A DNA stretch of 64,000 nt from Streptantibioticus parmotrematis (GCF_019890615.1 NZ_JAINVZ010000005.1:248001-312000); one strand, 5' to 3'; positions 41,883-49,944 are shown, counted from the first letter of the stretch. Notes: generated by a model not told the origin, from the sequence alone. Made by a program: numbers and translations.

Positions 41883-43193
41883 TCAGACCAGGAGTTCGCG
41901 GGGTGCGGGATGGCCGAGGAACGCGGTCGGGCTGGCAGTGAGCCCGTACGCCCCGGCCTGGAAGACCGCGATGAGGTCGCCGACCCGCGCGGACGGCAGC
42001 TCGACCGCCTTGCCCAGCAGGTCCAGCGGGGTGCACAGGCAGCCGACGACGTCGACCGTCTCGGTCTCGGGTGGCGCGCCCGGTGCGCGGTGGGCGACGG
42101 CCATCGGGTAGTTGCGGCGGATGGCGCTACCGAAGTTGCCGGTGGCGGCGAGCTGGTGGTGCAGTCCGCCGTCGACCACGAGGAACGTGGTGCCGCGCGA
42201 CTCCTTGCGGTCCACGACGCGGGTCAGGTACACGCCCGCCTCGCCGACGAGATGGCGGCCGAGTTCGATCACCACGCGGGCTTGCGGCAGGCGCGGGCGG
42301 ATCGAGGTCTCCAGCAGTTCGGCCAGGTTCTCGCCGATCGGCGCCAGGTCCAGCGCCCGGTCGCGGCGCGCGTAGGGGATGCCGAAGCCGCCGCCGAGGT
42401 TGAGGTAGCGCACCGGGGCGGGCGCGAACCCGGCCAGCTTCAGCACCAGTTCGACGGTGGCCCGCTGGGCGGCGCGGATGCTGTCGGCGTCGAGGTTCTG
42501 GGAGCCGGCGAAGACGTGGAAGCCCAGGAAGTCCACCTCGGCGGTGGGGATCCGGCCCAGTAGTTCGGGCACCTGCTCGGAGTCCACGCCGAACTGCTGC
42601 GGTCCGCCGCCCAGCCGCATCCCCGAACCCCGCACCGCGAACGGCGGGTTGACGCGCAGCGCGACCCGGGCCCGTACGCCGAGCCGTCCCGCCACCTCCC
42701 GTACCCGTTCCAGCTCCAGGGCCGACTCCAGCTCGACGGTGACGCCCGCCGCGATCGCCTGTGTCAGCTCACCGGTCGTCTTGCCGGGTCCGGCGAAGCT
42801 GATGCGGGAGGCGGGCACGGTGGTGTCGAGCGCCCGCAGCAACTCGCCGCCGGACGCCACGTCCAGGCCGTCCATCAGCCCGGCCAGATGCGCCAGCAGG
42901 GCGGGCAGGGGATTGGCCTTCACCGCGTAACTCAGCTCCACGCCCTCCGGCAGCCCCGCCCGCACCCGCGCCACCCGGCGGGAGACCAGCGTGCGGTCGT
43001 AGACGAAGAACGGGGTGGACCCGGCGCGCGCCGCCAGCAGATCGGCCCGCACACCACCGATCGTGAGCGTGTCGCCGTCGAAGGGGAACGCGGTGGGATC
43101 GGGGTGCGGGAACGCCGTCCCGGTGACCGGGGCCACGACGCCCGCGACGCTAGTCGCACGCGCCGCCATCAGGCTTCCTCCCGTGTCCGGCAT
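41883..43193 (-). CDS. PLP-dependent decarboxylase (BtrK / exosortase-associated type)
   Basis: This 436-residue fold-type III PLP enzyme belongs to the DAP/ornithine decarboxylase family. The PLP Lys92 lies in SYAVKANP, followed by HVFAGSQ, NLGGGFGIPY, ELGRHLVGEAG, GCLCTPLD (active-site Cys) and FQAGAYG. The ATG overlaps the ligase stop by one base (TGATG). With the neighbouring ligase and ACP it forms a set like BtrI/BtrJ/BtrK of butirosin or VinL/VinN/VinO of vicenistatin, in which an amino acid is loaded on an ACP and then decarboxylated. The same trio occurs in exosortase A gene neighbourhoods. The substrate is unknown. Confidence 0.9.
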   Translation of the reverse strand: MPDTGGSLMAARATSVAGVVAPVTGTAFPHPDPTAFPFDGDTLTIGGVRADLLAARAGSTPFFVYDRTLVSRRVARVRAGLPEGVELSYAVKANPLPALLAHLAGLMDGLDVASGGELLRALDTTVPASRISFAGPGKTTGELTQAIAAGVTVELESALELERVREVAGRLGVRARVALRVNPPFAVRGSGMRLGGGPQQFGVDSEQVPELLGRIPTAEVDFLGFHVFAGSQNLDADSIRAAQRATVELVLKLAGFAPAPVRYLNLGGGFGIPYARRDRALDLAPIGENLAELLETSIRPRLPQARVVIELGRHLVGEAGVYLTRVVDRKESRGTTFLVVDGGLHHQLAATGNFGSAIRRNYPMAVAHRAPGAPPETETVDVVGCLCTPLDLLGKAVELPSARVGDLIAVFQAGAYGLTASPTAFLGHPAPRELLV

Positions 43194-44875
43194 CAGCCCT
43201 CCTCCAGCGTCCGGCGCAGCCCGGCCCGGTCGAACTTGCCGTTCACCGACCGCGGCAGCCGGTCCAGCACCACCGTGCGCCGCGGCAGCATGAACGCGGG
43301 CAGGTCGGCGGCGAGCGCCCGTTGCAGCGTCGCGGTGTCGCAGGGACCGGACACCACCAGGACGACGTGCTGGCCGAGCCGTTCGTCCGGCAGGCCCAGC
43401 GCCACCGCCTCCGTCACCAGACCGGTGGCGTACACCGCCTCCTCGACGTCGGTGGGGCTGATCCGGTAGCCGGAGGACTTGATCATCTCGTCGGAGCGCC
43501 CGACGAAGTACAGGTAACCCTCCTCGTCGCGGTAGACGGTGTCCCCCGACCACACCGCGATCTCGCGCGGCGACCCGCCCCACGCCGCGTCCACGCCCGG
43601 CGGGCGGTGCTCCGCGGCGGCCGGGACCGGGCGGAAGCGCTCGGCCGTGCGCTCCGGGTCGTTCCAGTACCCCAGCGACACCAGCGCCCCGCGGTGCACC
43701 AGCTCACCGTGCTCGCCCGGCCCGCACGGGGTGCCGTCGGGGCGGACCACCAGCACCTCCGCGTTCGGGATCGCCCGGCCGATCGAATCCGGCCTGCGGT
43801 CGACCTGACCCGGGTCGAGATAGGTGGAGCGGAACGCCTCCGTCAGCCCGTACATCAGATACGGCGCCGCCTTCGGGAACAGCTCCCGCAACCGCTCCAG
43901 GGTGGCCCCCGGCATGCGGCCCCCGGTGTTGGCGAAGTACCGCAGCCGCGCGGCCGCCTCCGCCGGCCACTGCTGGCCGGCCAACTGCATCCACAGCGGC
44001 GGCACGCAGGTCAGCCCCGTCACCTGATGGCGTGCGCACAACCGCACCACGTCGGCCGGTACCAGGTAGTTGGTGAGCACCACGTGGGCGCCCGCCGCCA
44101 GCGCCGTCGTCAACTGGCTGAAACCGGCGTCGAAGCTGAGCGGCAACGCGGCCAGGATCGTGTCGTCCGCGGTGTGCCCCAGATAGCCCGCCACGCTGTC
44201 GGCCCCCGCGACCAGGTTGCGGTGCGAGAGCATCACGCCCTTGGGCGCGCCGGTGCTGCCGGAGGTGTAGAAGACGGCCGCCAGATCCGCGTCGACCACC
44301 GCCTCCGCCCCGGGCACCGGGCCGCAGCCGCCGCCGGTCAGCGTCTCCCAGCCGACCGTCCGCCACGGCAGGCCCGCCGAGGCCACCGTGCCGGTGTCAC
44401 CGGCGACCACCACGTCCCGTACCGACGTCGTGGCGGGCAGCGCGGCGCGCACGGTCTCGTACCGCTCCGCCGTGGTCACCACCGTGACGGCCGCGCAGTC
44501 CGCCGTCACGTGTGCCAACTGCCGTGCCTTGAACAGCGGGTTGACGGGAACGAAGACTGCACCGGCCGCCGAGGCGGCGAGCATCGCGACGACGGTCTCG
44601 ACGCGTTTCTCCGCGTAGACCGCGATCCGGTCGCCGCGCCGCACCCCGAGCCGGTGCAGCCCGGTCGCCGCCGCGGCCACCTCCTCGGCCAGCGCCGCGT
44701 AGCCCACGGTCCGGGACCTGAAGGTGAGCGCGGGCCGGTCCGGGGCGCCGCGCAGCACCAGCCGGTCCACCCTGGGGGCGAGCGCCTCCCGCGCCGGGCC
44801 GGGATCGCGGGTCAGGTCGCTGCCCGCGGCGCTCGCCCCTGCGCTCGGCGGGGCGCCGACCACCACGTCAGTCAT
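43193..44875 (-). CDS. AMP-forming acyl/amino acid ligase (exosortase-A-associated type)
   Basis: This 560-residue ANL-family enzyme has P-loop YTSGSTGAPKG, YGLTEAFRSTY, the motif SGDTVYRDEEGYLYFVGR and the C-terminal Lys in RSVNGKFDR. It overlaps the upstream ACP gene by 8 nt and the downstream decarboxylase by 1 nt, so the three proteins are made together. It probably activates a carboxylic or amino acid and loads the discrete ACP next to it. It differs clearly in sequence from the other adenylating enzyme in the cluster. Confidence 0.9.
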   Translation of the reverse strand: MTDVVVGAPPSAGASAAGSDLTRDPGPAREALAPRVDRLVLRGAPDRPALTFRSRTVGYAALAEEVAAAATGLHRLGVRRGDRIAVYAEKRVETVVAMLAASAAGAVFVPVNPLFKARQLAHVTADCAAVTVVTTAERYETVRAALPATTSVRDVVVAGDTGTVASAGLPWRTVGWETLTGGGCGPVPGAEAVVDADLAAVFYTSGSTGAPKGVMLSHRNLVAGADSVAGYLGHTADDTILAALPLSFDAGFSQLTTALAAGAHVVLTNYLVPADVVRLCARHQVTGLTCVPPLWMQLAGQQWPAEAAARLRYFANTGGRMPGATLERLRELFPKAAPYLMYGLTEAFRSTYLDPGQVDRRPDSIGRAIPNAEVLVVRPDGTPCGPGEHGELVHRGALVSLGYWNDPERTAERFRPVPAAAEHRPPGVDAAWGGSPREIAVWSGDTVYRDEEGYLYFVGRSDEMIKSSGYRISPTDVEEAVYATGLVTEAVALGLPDERLGQHVVLVVSGPCDTATLQRALAADLPAFMLPRRTVVLDRLPRSVNGKFDRAGLRRTLEEG

Positions 44876-45134
44876 TCAGGGCCACCTGCGGCGTCACGAA
44901 CTCCTCGACCGCCGCCCACAGCGCGCCCACGGTGGAGAAGGTCTCCTCGGTCAGCAACTCGTCCGACAGCTCCACCCCGAAACCGTCCTCCAGGTCGGCG
45001 AGCAACTGCACGACGCCCATCGAGTCCAGGCCCAGGGCGGCCAGGTCGTCGTCCGCCCGCAGCTCGCCCCCCTCGGCGTACGGCAGATGGGGCAGCAGGG
45101 CGTCCTGGAAGGAGCGCGGTATGTCCATGGTCAT
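44868..45134 (-). CDS. Discrete acyl carrier protein of the ligase/decarboxylase set
   Basis: This 88-residue ACP has the phosphopantetheine Ser38 in LGLDSMGVVQLL. It is the first gene of the minus-strand transcript that runs through ligase, decarboxylase, SARP, exporter and AT-less PKS. Its role is to hold the activated acid while the PLP enzyme decarboxylates it. The product is then probably handed to a PKS module or to the condensation protein. Confidence 0.92.
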   Translation of the reverse strand: MTMDIPRSFQDALLPHLPYAEGGELRADDDLAALGLDSMGVVQLLADLEDGFGVELSDELLTEETFSTVGALWAAVEEFVTPQVALND

Positions 45135-45499
45135 CTCGTGAGTCCCTGTCCGTCGCGTCGGGTCGGCGCGAACCGGCCACCGGGGGCGACCGTCGCACCG
45201 GCCGTCCCGAGTCCTTCCGGAACGGCTCGCTGTCGGCTACGAATTCACAACCTCGCGCTCTCAACGCACCATCGTCACGCCATCGCCCTGCCCCGGCCGG
45301 GCCGTCCGCACCGGCCGCCCGGTCGCTTCCGGCCGCTCCACCGGGACGCGAGCGGGGCCCGTCGATAGCGCATCGATAGCGGCGCGGCCACCGGGCCGTC
45401 GGACCGGACAGCGCGACGGGCTCGCGGTGATGGCGGGCCCCAGCACGATGGGCCGTGTTCGCACCACGGCAGCTTGGTATTCCACAGGGGAGGCAGCCC
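45135..45499. promoter_or_regulatory. Divergent intergenic control region
   Basis: This 365-bp gap separates the minus-strand ACP operon from the plus-strand LuxR regulator. I see no gene in it. It holds the SARP-like direct repeat at 45362-45379 and should contain promoters for both directions. A good ribosome site (GGGGAGG, 45487-45493) precedes the regulator ATG. Confidence 0.6.
45362..45379. promoter_or_regulatory. SARP-like direct heptamer repeat
   Basis: TCGATAG occurs twice, separated by 4 bp (start-to-start 11 bp, one helical turn). This is the spacing of SARP operators, and the heptamer is close to the TCGAGnn consensus. It lies in the divergent gap next to a cluster that encodes a SARP. 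Confidence 0.55.
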
Positions 45500-46549
45500 A
45501 TGACCAGCGCGAGCGCGCCGGTGCCGCAGGAGGCACGGGACTTCGGGGCGGCGACGATCGACGGCGGCCCGGACGACGGACCCGTCGCCGCCGTCTACCG
45601 GTACGCGGCCCGGCGGGGAGCACTGGACACCGCCGCTTTCGGCATCGTGGCCGAGGAGTTGGGCCTGACCGTGCCGGAGGTCTTCTGCGCGGCCACCCGG
45701 CTGGTCGAGCTCCATCTGCTGCGCACCCAGGAGGGCCAGGACGACGGCGGGGTGCTGCTCCCGCTGGACTCGCGCTCGGCCGCGGCCCTGCTGGTCTCCC
45801 CGATCGAACGGGCCATCTTCCAGCAGCGCGAACTCGCCGACCGGCTGCGGGACCGGATCGCGTCCATCGCGGGAACGCCCGAGGGCGCGCCCGGCGCGGC
45901 CGACGCCGTCGAGGGGGTGGCCGAGATCCGCGGCATGCTGAAGCTGGCCGCCGGAGCCTGCCGCACCGAGGCCGCGATGCTGCGCCCTGGACACGGGGAC
46001 GACCCGGTGGTGGACGAGTTGTTCGACGCCTGCCACGGCTCGCTGGACCCCAGGGTGGGCGTACGGGTCGTCGCGCCGCACCGCGACCGGGCCGACTTCG
46101 GCTCGCGGGCCCGCGTGAAGCGGACCGCCGAGAGCGGCGCGTGGGTGCGCACCCTGCAACGCGTGCCGCAGACCGCCGTGGTCTTCGACCGCTCCCTCGC
46201 GGTGCTGGTCACGCTGCCGGAGGACGACGGGGTGCCGACCGCCCGTCAGGTGACCGACCCCGGTGTGGTGGCCTTCGTGATGGACGTCTTCGAGCTGCTG
46301 TGGGAGGGCGCGACCCCGTTCAGCGCCGAGGAGCACGGGTACGACGAGGGCATCGCCGACGACGTCCAGCAGTCGATCGCCCGGCTGATGGCACAGGGGC
46401 TGACCGACGAGGTGGTGGCCCGGCGGCTGGGCATGTCGGTGCGCACCTGCCGCCGCCACATCGCGGCGCTGCTGCGCAACCTCGACTCCGTCAGCCGCTT
46501 CCAGGCCGGCGTGCAGGCGGCGCAGCGGCTGGTGGCGGTGGTGGCCTGA
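45500..46549 (+). CDS. LuxR-type regulator with N-terminal TrmB-like helix-turn-helix
   Basis: This 349-residue protein has an N-terminal winged-helix-like region (ARRGALDTAAFGIVAEELGLTV spread over about 30-75) and a C-terminal LuxR HTH (LTDEVVARRLGMSVRTCRRHI). The central domain is typical of actinobacterial TrmB/LuxR regulators. The ATG at 45500 is preceded by GGGGAGG; the frame is open further upstream, but no better start exists. It is divergent from the ACP-ligase-decarboxylase operon and convergent with the condensation gene. It is likely a second pathway regulator. Confidence 0.88.
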   Translation: MTSASAPVPQEARDFGAATIDGGPDDGPVAAVYRYAARRGALDTAAFGIVAEELGLTVPEVFCAATRLVELHLLRTQEGQDDGGVLLPLDSRSAAALLVSPIERAIFQQRELADRLRDRIASIAGTPEGAPGAADAVEGVAEIRGMLKLAAGACRTEAAMLRPGHGDDPVVDELFDACHGSLDPRVGVRVVAPHRDRADFGSRARVKRTAESGAWVRTLQRVPQTAVVFDRSLAVLVTLPEDDGVPTARQVTDPGVVAFVMDVFELLWEGATPFSAEEHGYDEGIADDVQQSIARLMAQGLTDEVVARRLGMSVRTCRRHIAALLRNLDSVSRFQAGVQAAQRLVAVVA

Positions 46550-46569
46550 GGCGCTCCGGCGCGCGGGAC

Positions 46570-46614
46570 ACGGCGAGAGGGTGCCGGGCGAGCCGCCCGG
46601 CACCCTCTCGCCGT
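46570..46614. terminator. Bidirectional terminator hairpin
   Basis: A perfect 21-bp inverted repeat with a 3-nt loop (arms 46570-46590 and 46594-46614) lies between two convergent genes, 20 nt after the regulator stop and 16 nt before the end of the condensation gene. It is well placed to stop transcription from both sides. Confidence 0.85.
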
Positions 46615-46629
46615 CGTCCCGGGACCGGC

Positions 46630-48318
46630 TCATCCCACCGGGACCATCCGCCGGGCCAGCGCCGCCAGCGGCCGGGCACCGGTGAAGTCGGACACCTCCA
46701 GTCCCGTCCAGCCCGCGGCACGCAGTTCCGCCGCCACCCGCGGCAGCCGCAGCACCCGGCCGCCCGCTCCGGTGTATCCGCGTCCCGCGTCCACCGACGC
46801 CAGTCCGTTGACCCGGGCGACGACACCGGTGAGCGCGGTCAGGGAGGCGGGGTCGTCCGGGCGCTCGGGGGGATCGGCCGGCGCCCCGCCACGATCCGGT
46901 ACGGGCGGGAACCCGGGCAGCGCCGTCATCGCGGCGAAGTCGAGGTCCGCCGTCCCGTCCCGGTGCGCCTGGAGCAGCCGCGCGTAGCCGCGCAGGAAGC
47001 GTTCGGCGTCGGACGCCTCCATCACCTCGGCCAGGCAGTCCAGCGCCACGGTCACGCCGTCGTCCCACTCGTGGACGCGCAGGTACGCGTCGGTCGCCGA
47101 CCGCGCCCACGCCACCGGTTCCGCGTTGCGCACCAGCCGCTCCCTGCGGCTGCCGCACGAACGTCCGGCGTGCGTGAGGAAGTTGACCTCGGGTGCCGCC
47201 CGCAGCGTACGGCCGCGCCGCTCACCCTCCAGGGCCAGCGCCTCGATCACCTCGTCGTACGCGGCGTAGGCGTGCTGCTGGGCGAGGCGGGCCCGTTCGG
47301 CGACCCGGCGCACCACCTCGGAGAAGCGCGGCGTGCCGCCCAGGTCGACGCACACGAGCGCGGGGGAGAACATGCAGGTCAGCGCCGACGTCCTGGGCCC
47401 GGCGCCGCGATGGCTGGTCAGCTGGCGCAGCGCGATCCGCTCCTCGCCGCAGTACGCCGCCATGGTGACCGCGTACGCCGCCAGGTGCACCGCGGACGGC
47501 CACACGGCATGCCGCGCGGCGATCTCCCGTACCACGGGCAGCAGTTCGGGCGAGGTCAGCGAGACGCCGTACGCCACCGGCCCGCCGGAATCCACCTGCC
47601 CACCGGGCTCCGCGGGCCCGCACGACTGCGCAGGCCCACCGGAAGCAGTGGGCCGCTCTCCCGCGCCGCGAGGAACACGGCGGCGGGCGAACTGGTCGGC
47701 CGGGACCCGGGCGGCCTCCTCGCGCCAGTGCCGCAGCGCCGCTTCGCGTTCCGCCGCCGGGCGAGCCGCCTCCAGGGCCGCGAGGTCCGTGGGCTGGTGG
47801 GCGACCGCGGGCAGTCGCGCGGGACGGCCCGCGACGGCGGCGGTCAGCAGCTCCTCGAACTCGCCCTTGAAGACCTCCAGGCTGCCGTCGTCGAACGCGA
47901 CGTGGTTGAAGACCACGACCAGCCGCACCGGCACGCCCCCGGTCGTCACCGCGCACGCCCGCATCGGCCACTCGGTCGCCATGTCGAACTCGGTGCCGGC
48001 CAGCTCGGCCACCACCGCGGCGGGCCCGGCGGTGCCGTCCGCATCGGTGCTCGCCACCCGCAGTGGCAACGGGCCCGGCGGCTGCACCCGTTGGCGCGGC
48101 CAGGGCAGCGCGTCGGCGTCGTAGACCGTGCGCAGCGTCTCGTGCCGCAGCACCAGGTGGTCCAGGACCGCCCGCAGCCGGGACAGCGACAGCCCCTCCG
48201 GCAACGGGCAGTTGGCGACGATGTGCGCGTCGTGCCGGGCCCCGGGCGGCACCTGGTGGTAGCGCAGCCAGTGGTAGCGCTGCCCCCAGCACAGCTCGGA
48301 ACTCCTCACCTCGGGCAT
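46630..48318 (-). CDS. Free-standing condensation-domain protein with a degenerate carrier tail
   Basis: This 562-residue protein has an NRPS condensation-type domain (about 1-440). Its catalytic motif reads NHVAFDDG against HHxxxDG, so the second His and the Asp are kept. A variable linker with Gly/Pro/Ser repeats interrupts it near residue 215-240. The last 70 residues look like a carrier domain (LRLPRVAAEL, LEVSDF, LAALARRM), but the phosphopantetheine Ser region reads GAGGRVL, so it cannot be primed. It could form an amide or ester bond between an assembly-line acyl chain and an amine held elsewhere, and so act as a release enzyme. Alone and divergent from the ten-gene operon, its partner carrier is unknown. 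Confidence 0.85.
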   Translation of the reverse strand: MPEVRSSELCWGQRYHWLRYHQVPPGARHDAHIVANCPLPEGLSLSRLRAVLDHLVLRHETLRTVYDADALPWPRQRVQPPGPLPLRVASTDADGTAGPAAVVAELAGTEFDMATEWPMRACAVTTGGVPVRLVVVFNHVAFDDGSLEVFKGEFEELLTAAVAGRPARLPAVAHQPTDLAALEAARPAAEREAALRHWREEAARVPADQFARRRVPRGAGERPTASGGPAQSCGPAEPGGQVDSGGPVAYGVSLTSPELLPVVREIAARHAVWPSAVHLAAYAVTMAAYCGEERIALRQLTSHRGAGPRTSALTCMFSPALVCVDLGGTPRFSEVVRRVAERARLAQQHAYAAYDEVIEALALEGERRGRTLRAAPEVNFLTHAGRSCGSRRERLVRNAEPVAWARSATDAYLRVHEWDDGVTVALDCLAEVMEASDAERFLRGYARLLQAHRDGTADLDFAAMTALPGFPPVPDRGGAPADPPERPDDPASLTALTGVVARVNGLASVDAGRGYTGAGGRVLRLPRVAAELRAAGWTGLEVSDFTGARPLAALARRMVPVG

Positions 48319-48564
48319 CCCGCCCCTCCCTCCGGTCCGCGGTCAGGTACGAGCATCCCGCCGGAACGGAAAAAGGCGCAGCGTTGCGCGATGGCACAAT
48401 CCGGGCGGTCAAAAGCTGACACCGGGAAGGGCTCCGTAAAACCGCGCACCGGGTTGACGCGGCATTCCCCGATCCGTGAATCTCCTGGTGTCGGAGAAAT
48501 TCGGGTCCGACTCCCGCGACTCCGGCCGGAGTTCGGGACATCTTTCGATGACCAGGAGTGGTTC
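48319..48564. promoter_or_regulatory. Divergent control region before the lysine-repeat gene
   Basis: This gap of 246 bp holds no gene. On the plus strand, TTGACG (48454-48459), 17 nt and TGAATC (48477-48482) form a plausible sigma-70-type promoter. A perfect 14-bp palindrome ACTCCGGCCGGAGT lies at 48519-48532, between that promoter and the ribosome site, and could be an operator. AGGAG at 48554-48558 lies 6 nt before the ATG. Confidence 0.5.
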
Positions 48565-48858
48565 ATGTCGAAGATCGCCGCCAAGGAAGCCAGCAAGATC
48601 GCGTCCAAGGTCGCCGCCAAGTCGGCGAGCAAGTCCGCCTCGAAGGTGGCCTCGAAGGCCGCGAGCAAGGCCGCCAGCAAGGTGGCGTCCAAGGTGGCCG
48701 TGAAGGAGGCCAGCAAGGTCGCGTCGAAGGCCGCGTCCAAGGCTGCCTCCAAGGCCGCGTCGAAGGTGGCCTCCAAGGTCGCCGCCAAGTCGGCCTCCAA
48801 GGTCGCGTCGAAGGTCGCCGCCAAGAGCGCGTCCAAGGTCGCCTCGAAGGTCGCCTGA
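48565..48858 (+). CDS. 97-residue lysine-periodic tetrapeptide-repeat peptide
   Basis: I do not recognise this protein. After Met-Ser-Lys it consists of 23 consecutive four-residue units of form x-Ala-(Ser/Ala/Val)-Lys, plus a final Val-Ala. Lysine stands at every fourth position from 3 to 95 (24 in all). Only seven residue types occur (M, S, K, I, A, V, E); there is no Arg, Cys, His, Gly, Pro or aromatic residue. Such a sequence should be a cationic, helix-prone rod with lysines on a slowly rotating face. There is no signal peptide. AGGAG lies 6 nt before the ATG. It is the first gene of an operon with an ACP, dehydrogenases, four GNAT proteins and a protease, and a strong hairpin follows it. 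It may be a scaffold or precursor peptide; a histone-like or antimicrobial peptide is the alternative. Confidence 0.85.
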   Translation: MSKIAAKEASKIASKVAAKSASKSASKVASKAASKAASKVASKVAVKEASKVASKAASKAASKAASKVASKVAAKSASKVASKVAAKSASKVASKVA

Positions 48859-48865
48859 TTCACCG

Positions 48866-48918
48866 TCGGTGTGGCGCCGGACCGCGCACGCGGAAAAACG
48901 CGGCCGGCGCCACGCCGA
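48866..48918 (+). terminator. Long hairpin between the repeat-peptide gene and the ACP gene
   Basis: A 15-bp stem (48866-48880 with 48904-48918, one G-U pair) continues after a single bulged A into a further 5 bp (48882-48886 with 48899-48903). The loop contains AAAAA. It starts 8 nt after the peptide stop. No T run follows, so it may act as a partial terminator or RNA stabiliser that gives more peptide than downstream enzymes, as in many precursor-peptide operons. Confidence 0.65.
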
Positions 48919-48948
48919 AATCCGGAATTCACCAGGAAGGACCATCCG

Positions 48949-49215
48949 ATGGAACGCGCGGAAGTCATCGAGCACCTGCGGAACTCGCTTTCCGTGGTGC
49001 TGGACCGGCCGCTGCCGGAGTTCAATGCGGAAACGCGGATCCTGGAGGACCTGGGGCTGGACTCCATGCGTTTCATCGAACTCCTCATGAGCCTCGAGGA
49101 CACGATCGGCCTGGAAGTGGACCCGGAATCCCTCGAACCCGAGGTGTTCCGCGACGCCGGCTCCCTCGCCGACTACATCAGGACCCGGCTGGACCCGGCC
49201 CACGCCTCCGCCTGA
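48949..49215 (+). CDS. Discrete acyl carrier protein of the ten-gene operon
   Basis: This 88-residue ACP has the phosphopantetheine Ser39 in LGLDSMRFIELL. AGGAAGGA (48934-48941) lies 7 nt before the ATG; the frame is open for 78 nt upstream, but this is the only good start. It is followed by two acyl-CoA dehydrogenase-type genes. It probably presents an acyl or aminoacyl group to these flavoproteins and perhaps to the GNAT proteins. It is distinct from the other two discrete ACPs in the cluster. Confidence 0.92.
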   Translation: MERAEVIEHLRNSLSVVLDRPLPEFNAETRILEDLGLDSMRFIELLMSLEDTIGLEVDPESLEPEVFRDAGSLADYIRTRLDPAHASA

Positions 49216-49261
49216 GGCGCCGGGACCGCGTCACGCTCCCTCACCAAGGACGGAACCGACC

Positions 49262-49918
49262 ATGCGCGACACGATCGCACGATGCGAGACGACCGCCCAC
49301 GCGGAAGGACTCGCGGCCGGTCTGACGCAGGCGCTCGCCGCCGCGCGGGACGGCTTCAGCCCCCCGGGCCGCGTCGCCGCGCTGCCCGCCGACCGGGTCC
49401 CGCCCGGCGCCGCGGCGGTGCGCAACCGGCTCGCCGAGCGCGAGGGCATCGGCTGCTTCGTCTGGCCCGGCCGCGAGGCGGAACGACCCCATCACGTCCG
49501 GCCCGGCCACGAGACCGAACGACCGCATCACGACGGCGCGTCGGACGACACGACGACGGAGTTCGCCGTGCTGCTCGGCGCGGTCCGGCTCGGCGCGACC
49601 CGGCGACTGCTCGAACACGCCGTCACCCACCTGTCCGGCCGCACCGTCGGCGGCGAACCGACGCTGCGCAAGCAACTCGTCCTGGGCACCGTCGCCGACG
49701 TGATGACCGGTGTCGAGGCCGCCCGCCACGCCCTGCTGACCGGCGCGAGCGTGCCGGACGCGGTGGCCGACACCCACGAACGGCTCACGGAACTCGACTG
49801 GGAGACCACCAAACTGCTCGGCGCCAGCGGCTATCTGGCCGACGGCCCGGCCCGCACGGCCCACGTCTCCCGCCTGCTGGCCGACTGCTGGGTGGCCGCG
49901 CCGGGAGGCACCCCGTGA
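49262..49918 (+). CDS. Half-size acyl-CoA dehydrogenase-like subunit
   Basis: The C-terminal part of this 218-residue protein (about 100-215) resembles the helical C-terminal domain of acyl-CoA dehydrogenases (RLGATRRLLEHAV, TLRKQLVLGTVADVMTGVEAA, TKLLGASGYL). The N-terminal and beta-barrel FAD domains are absent. A His-rich stretch with two ERPHH copies lies near residue 77-95. It is joined by GTGA-type spacing to the next, full-length dehydrogenase gene, so the two may form a heteromeric enzyme like the alpha-beta pairs known from actinobacterial steroid catabolism. It starts at an ATG behind AAGGA. It may be only structural, or it may complete the active site. Confidence 0.7.
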   Translation: MRDTIARCETTAHAEGLAAGLTQALAAARDGFSPPGRVAALPADRVPPGAAAVRNRLAEREGIGCFVWPGREAERPHHVRPGHETERPHHDGASDDTTTEFAVLLGAVRLGATRRLLEHAVTHLSGRTVGGEPTLRKQLVLGTVADVMTGVEAARHALLTGASVPDAVADTHERLTELDWETTKLLGASGYLADGPARTAHVSRLLADCWVAAPGGTP

Positions 49919-49944
49919 CCGGCACCGTACTGCGAGGAGCACCG

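Noticed and set aside
45427-48858. A 1143-residue plus-strand frame that ends in the lysine-repeat peptide
   Set aside because: Its first 90% is antisense to the condensation gene and out of frame with the LuxR gene, with no protein-like features. The peptide has its own ATG and ribosome site at 48554-48567.
48565-48858. The DNA repeats of the lysine-repeat gene as a CRISPR array
   Set aside because: The repeats are 12-nt coding units without spacers, and no cas genes are near.
49282-49944. An extended N-terminus for the acyl-CoA dehydrogenase gene
   Set aside because: The frame is open upstream, but it lies over the half-size dehydrogenase gene and has Arg-rich shadow composition. ATG 49945 (or GTG 49915) is the sensible start.
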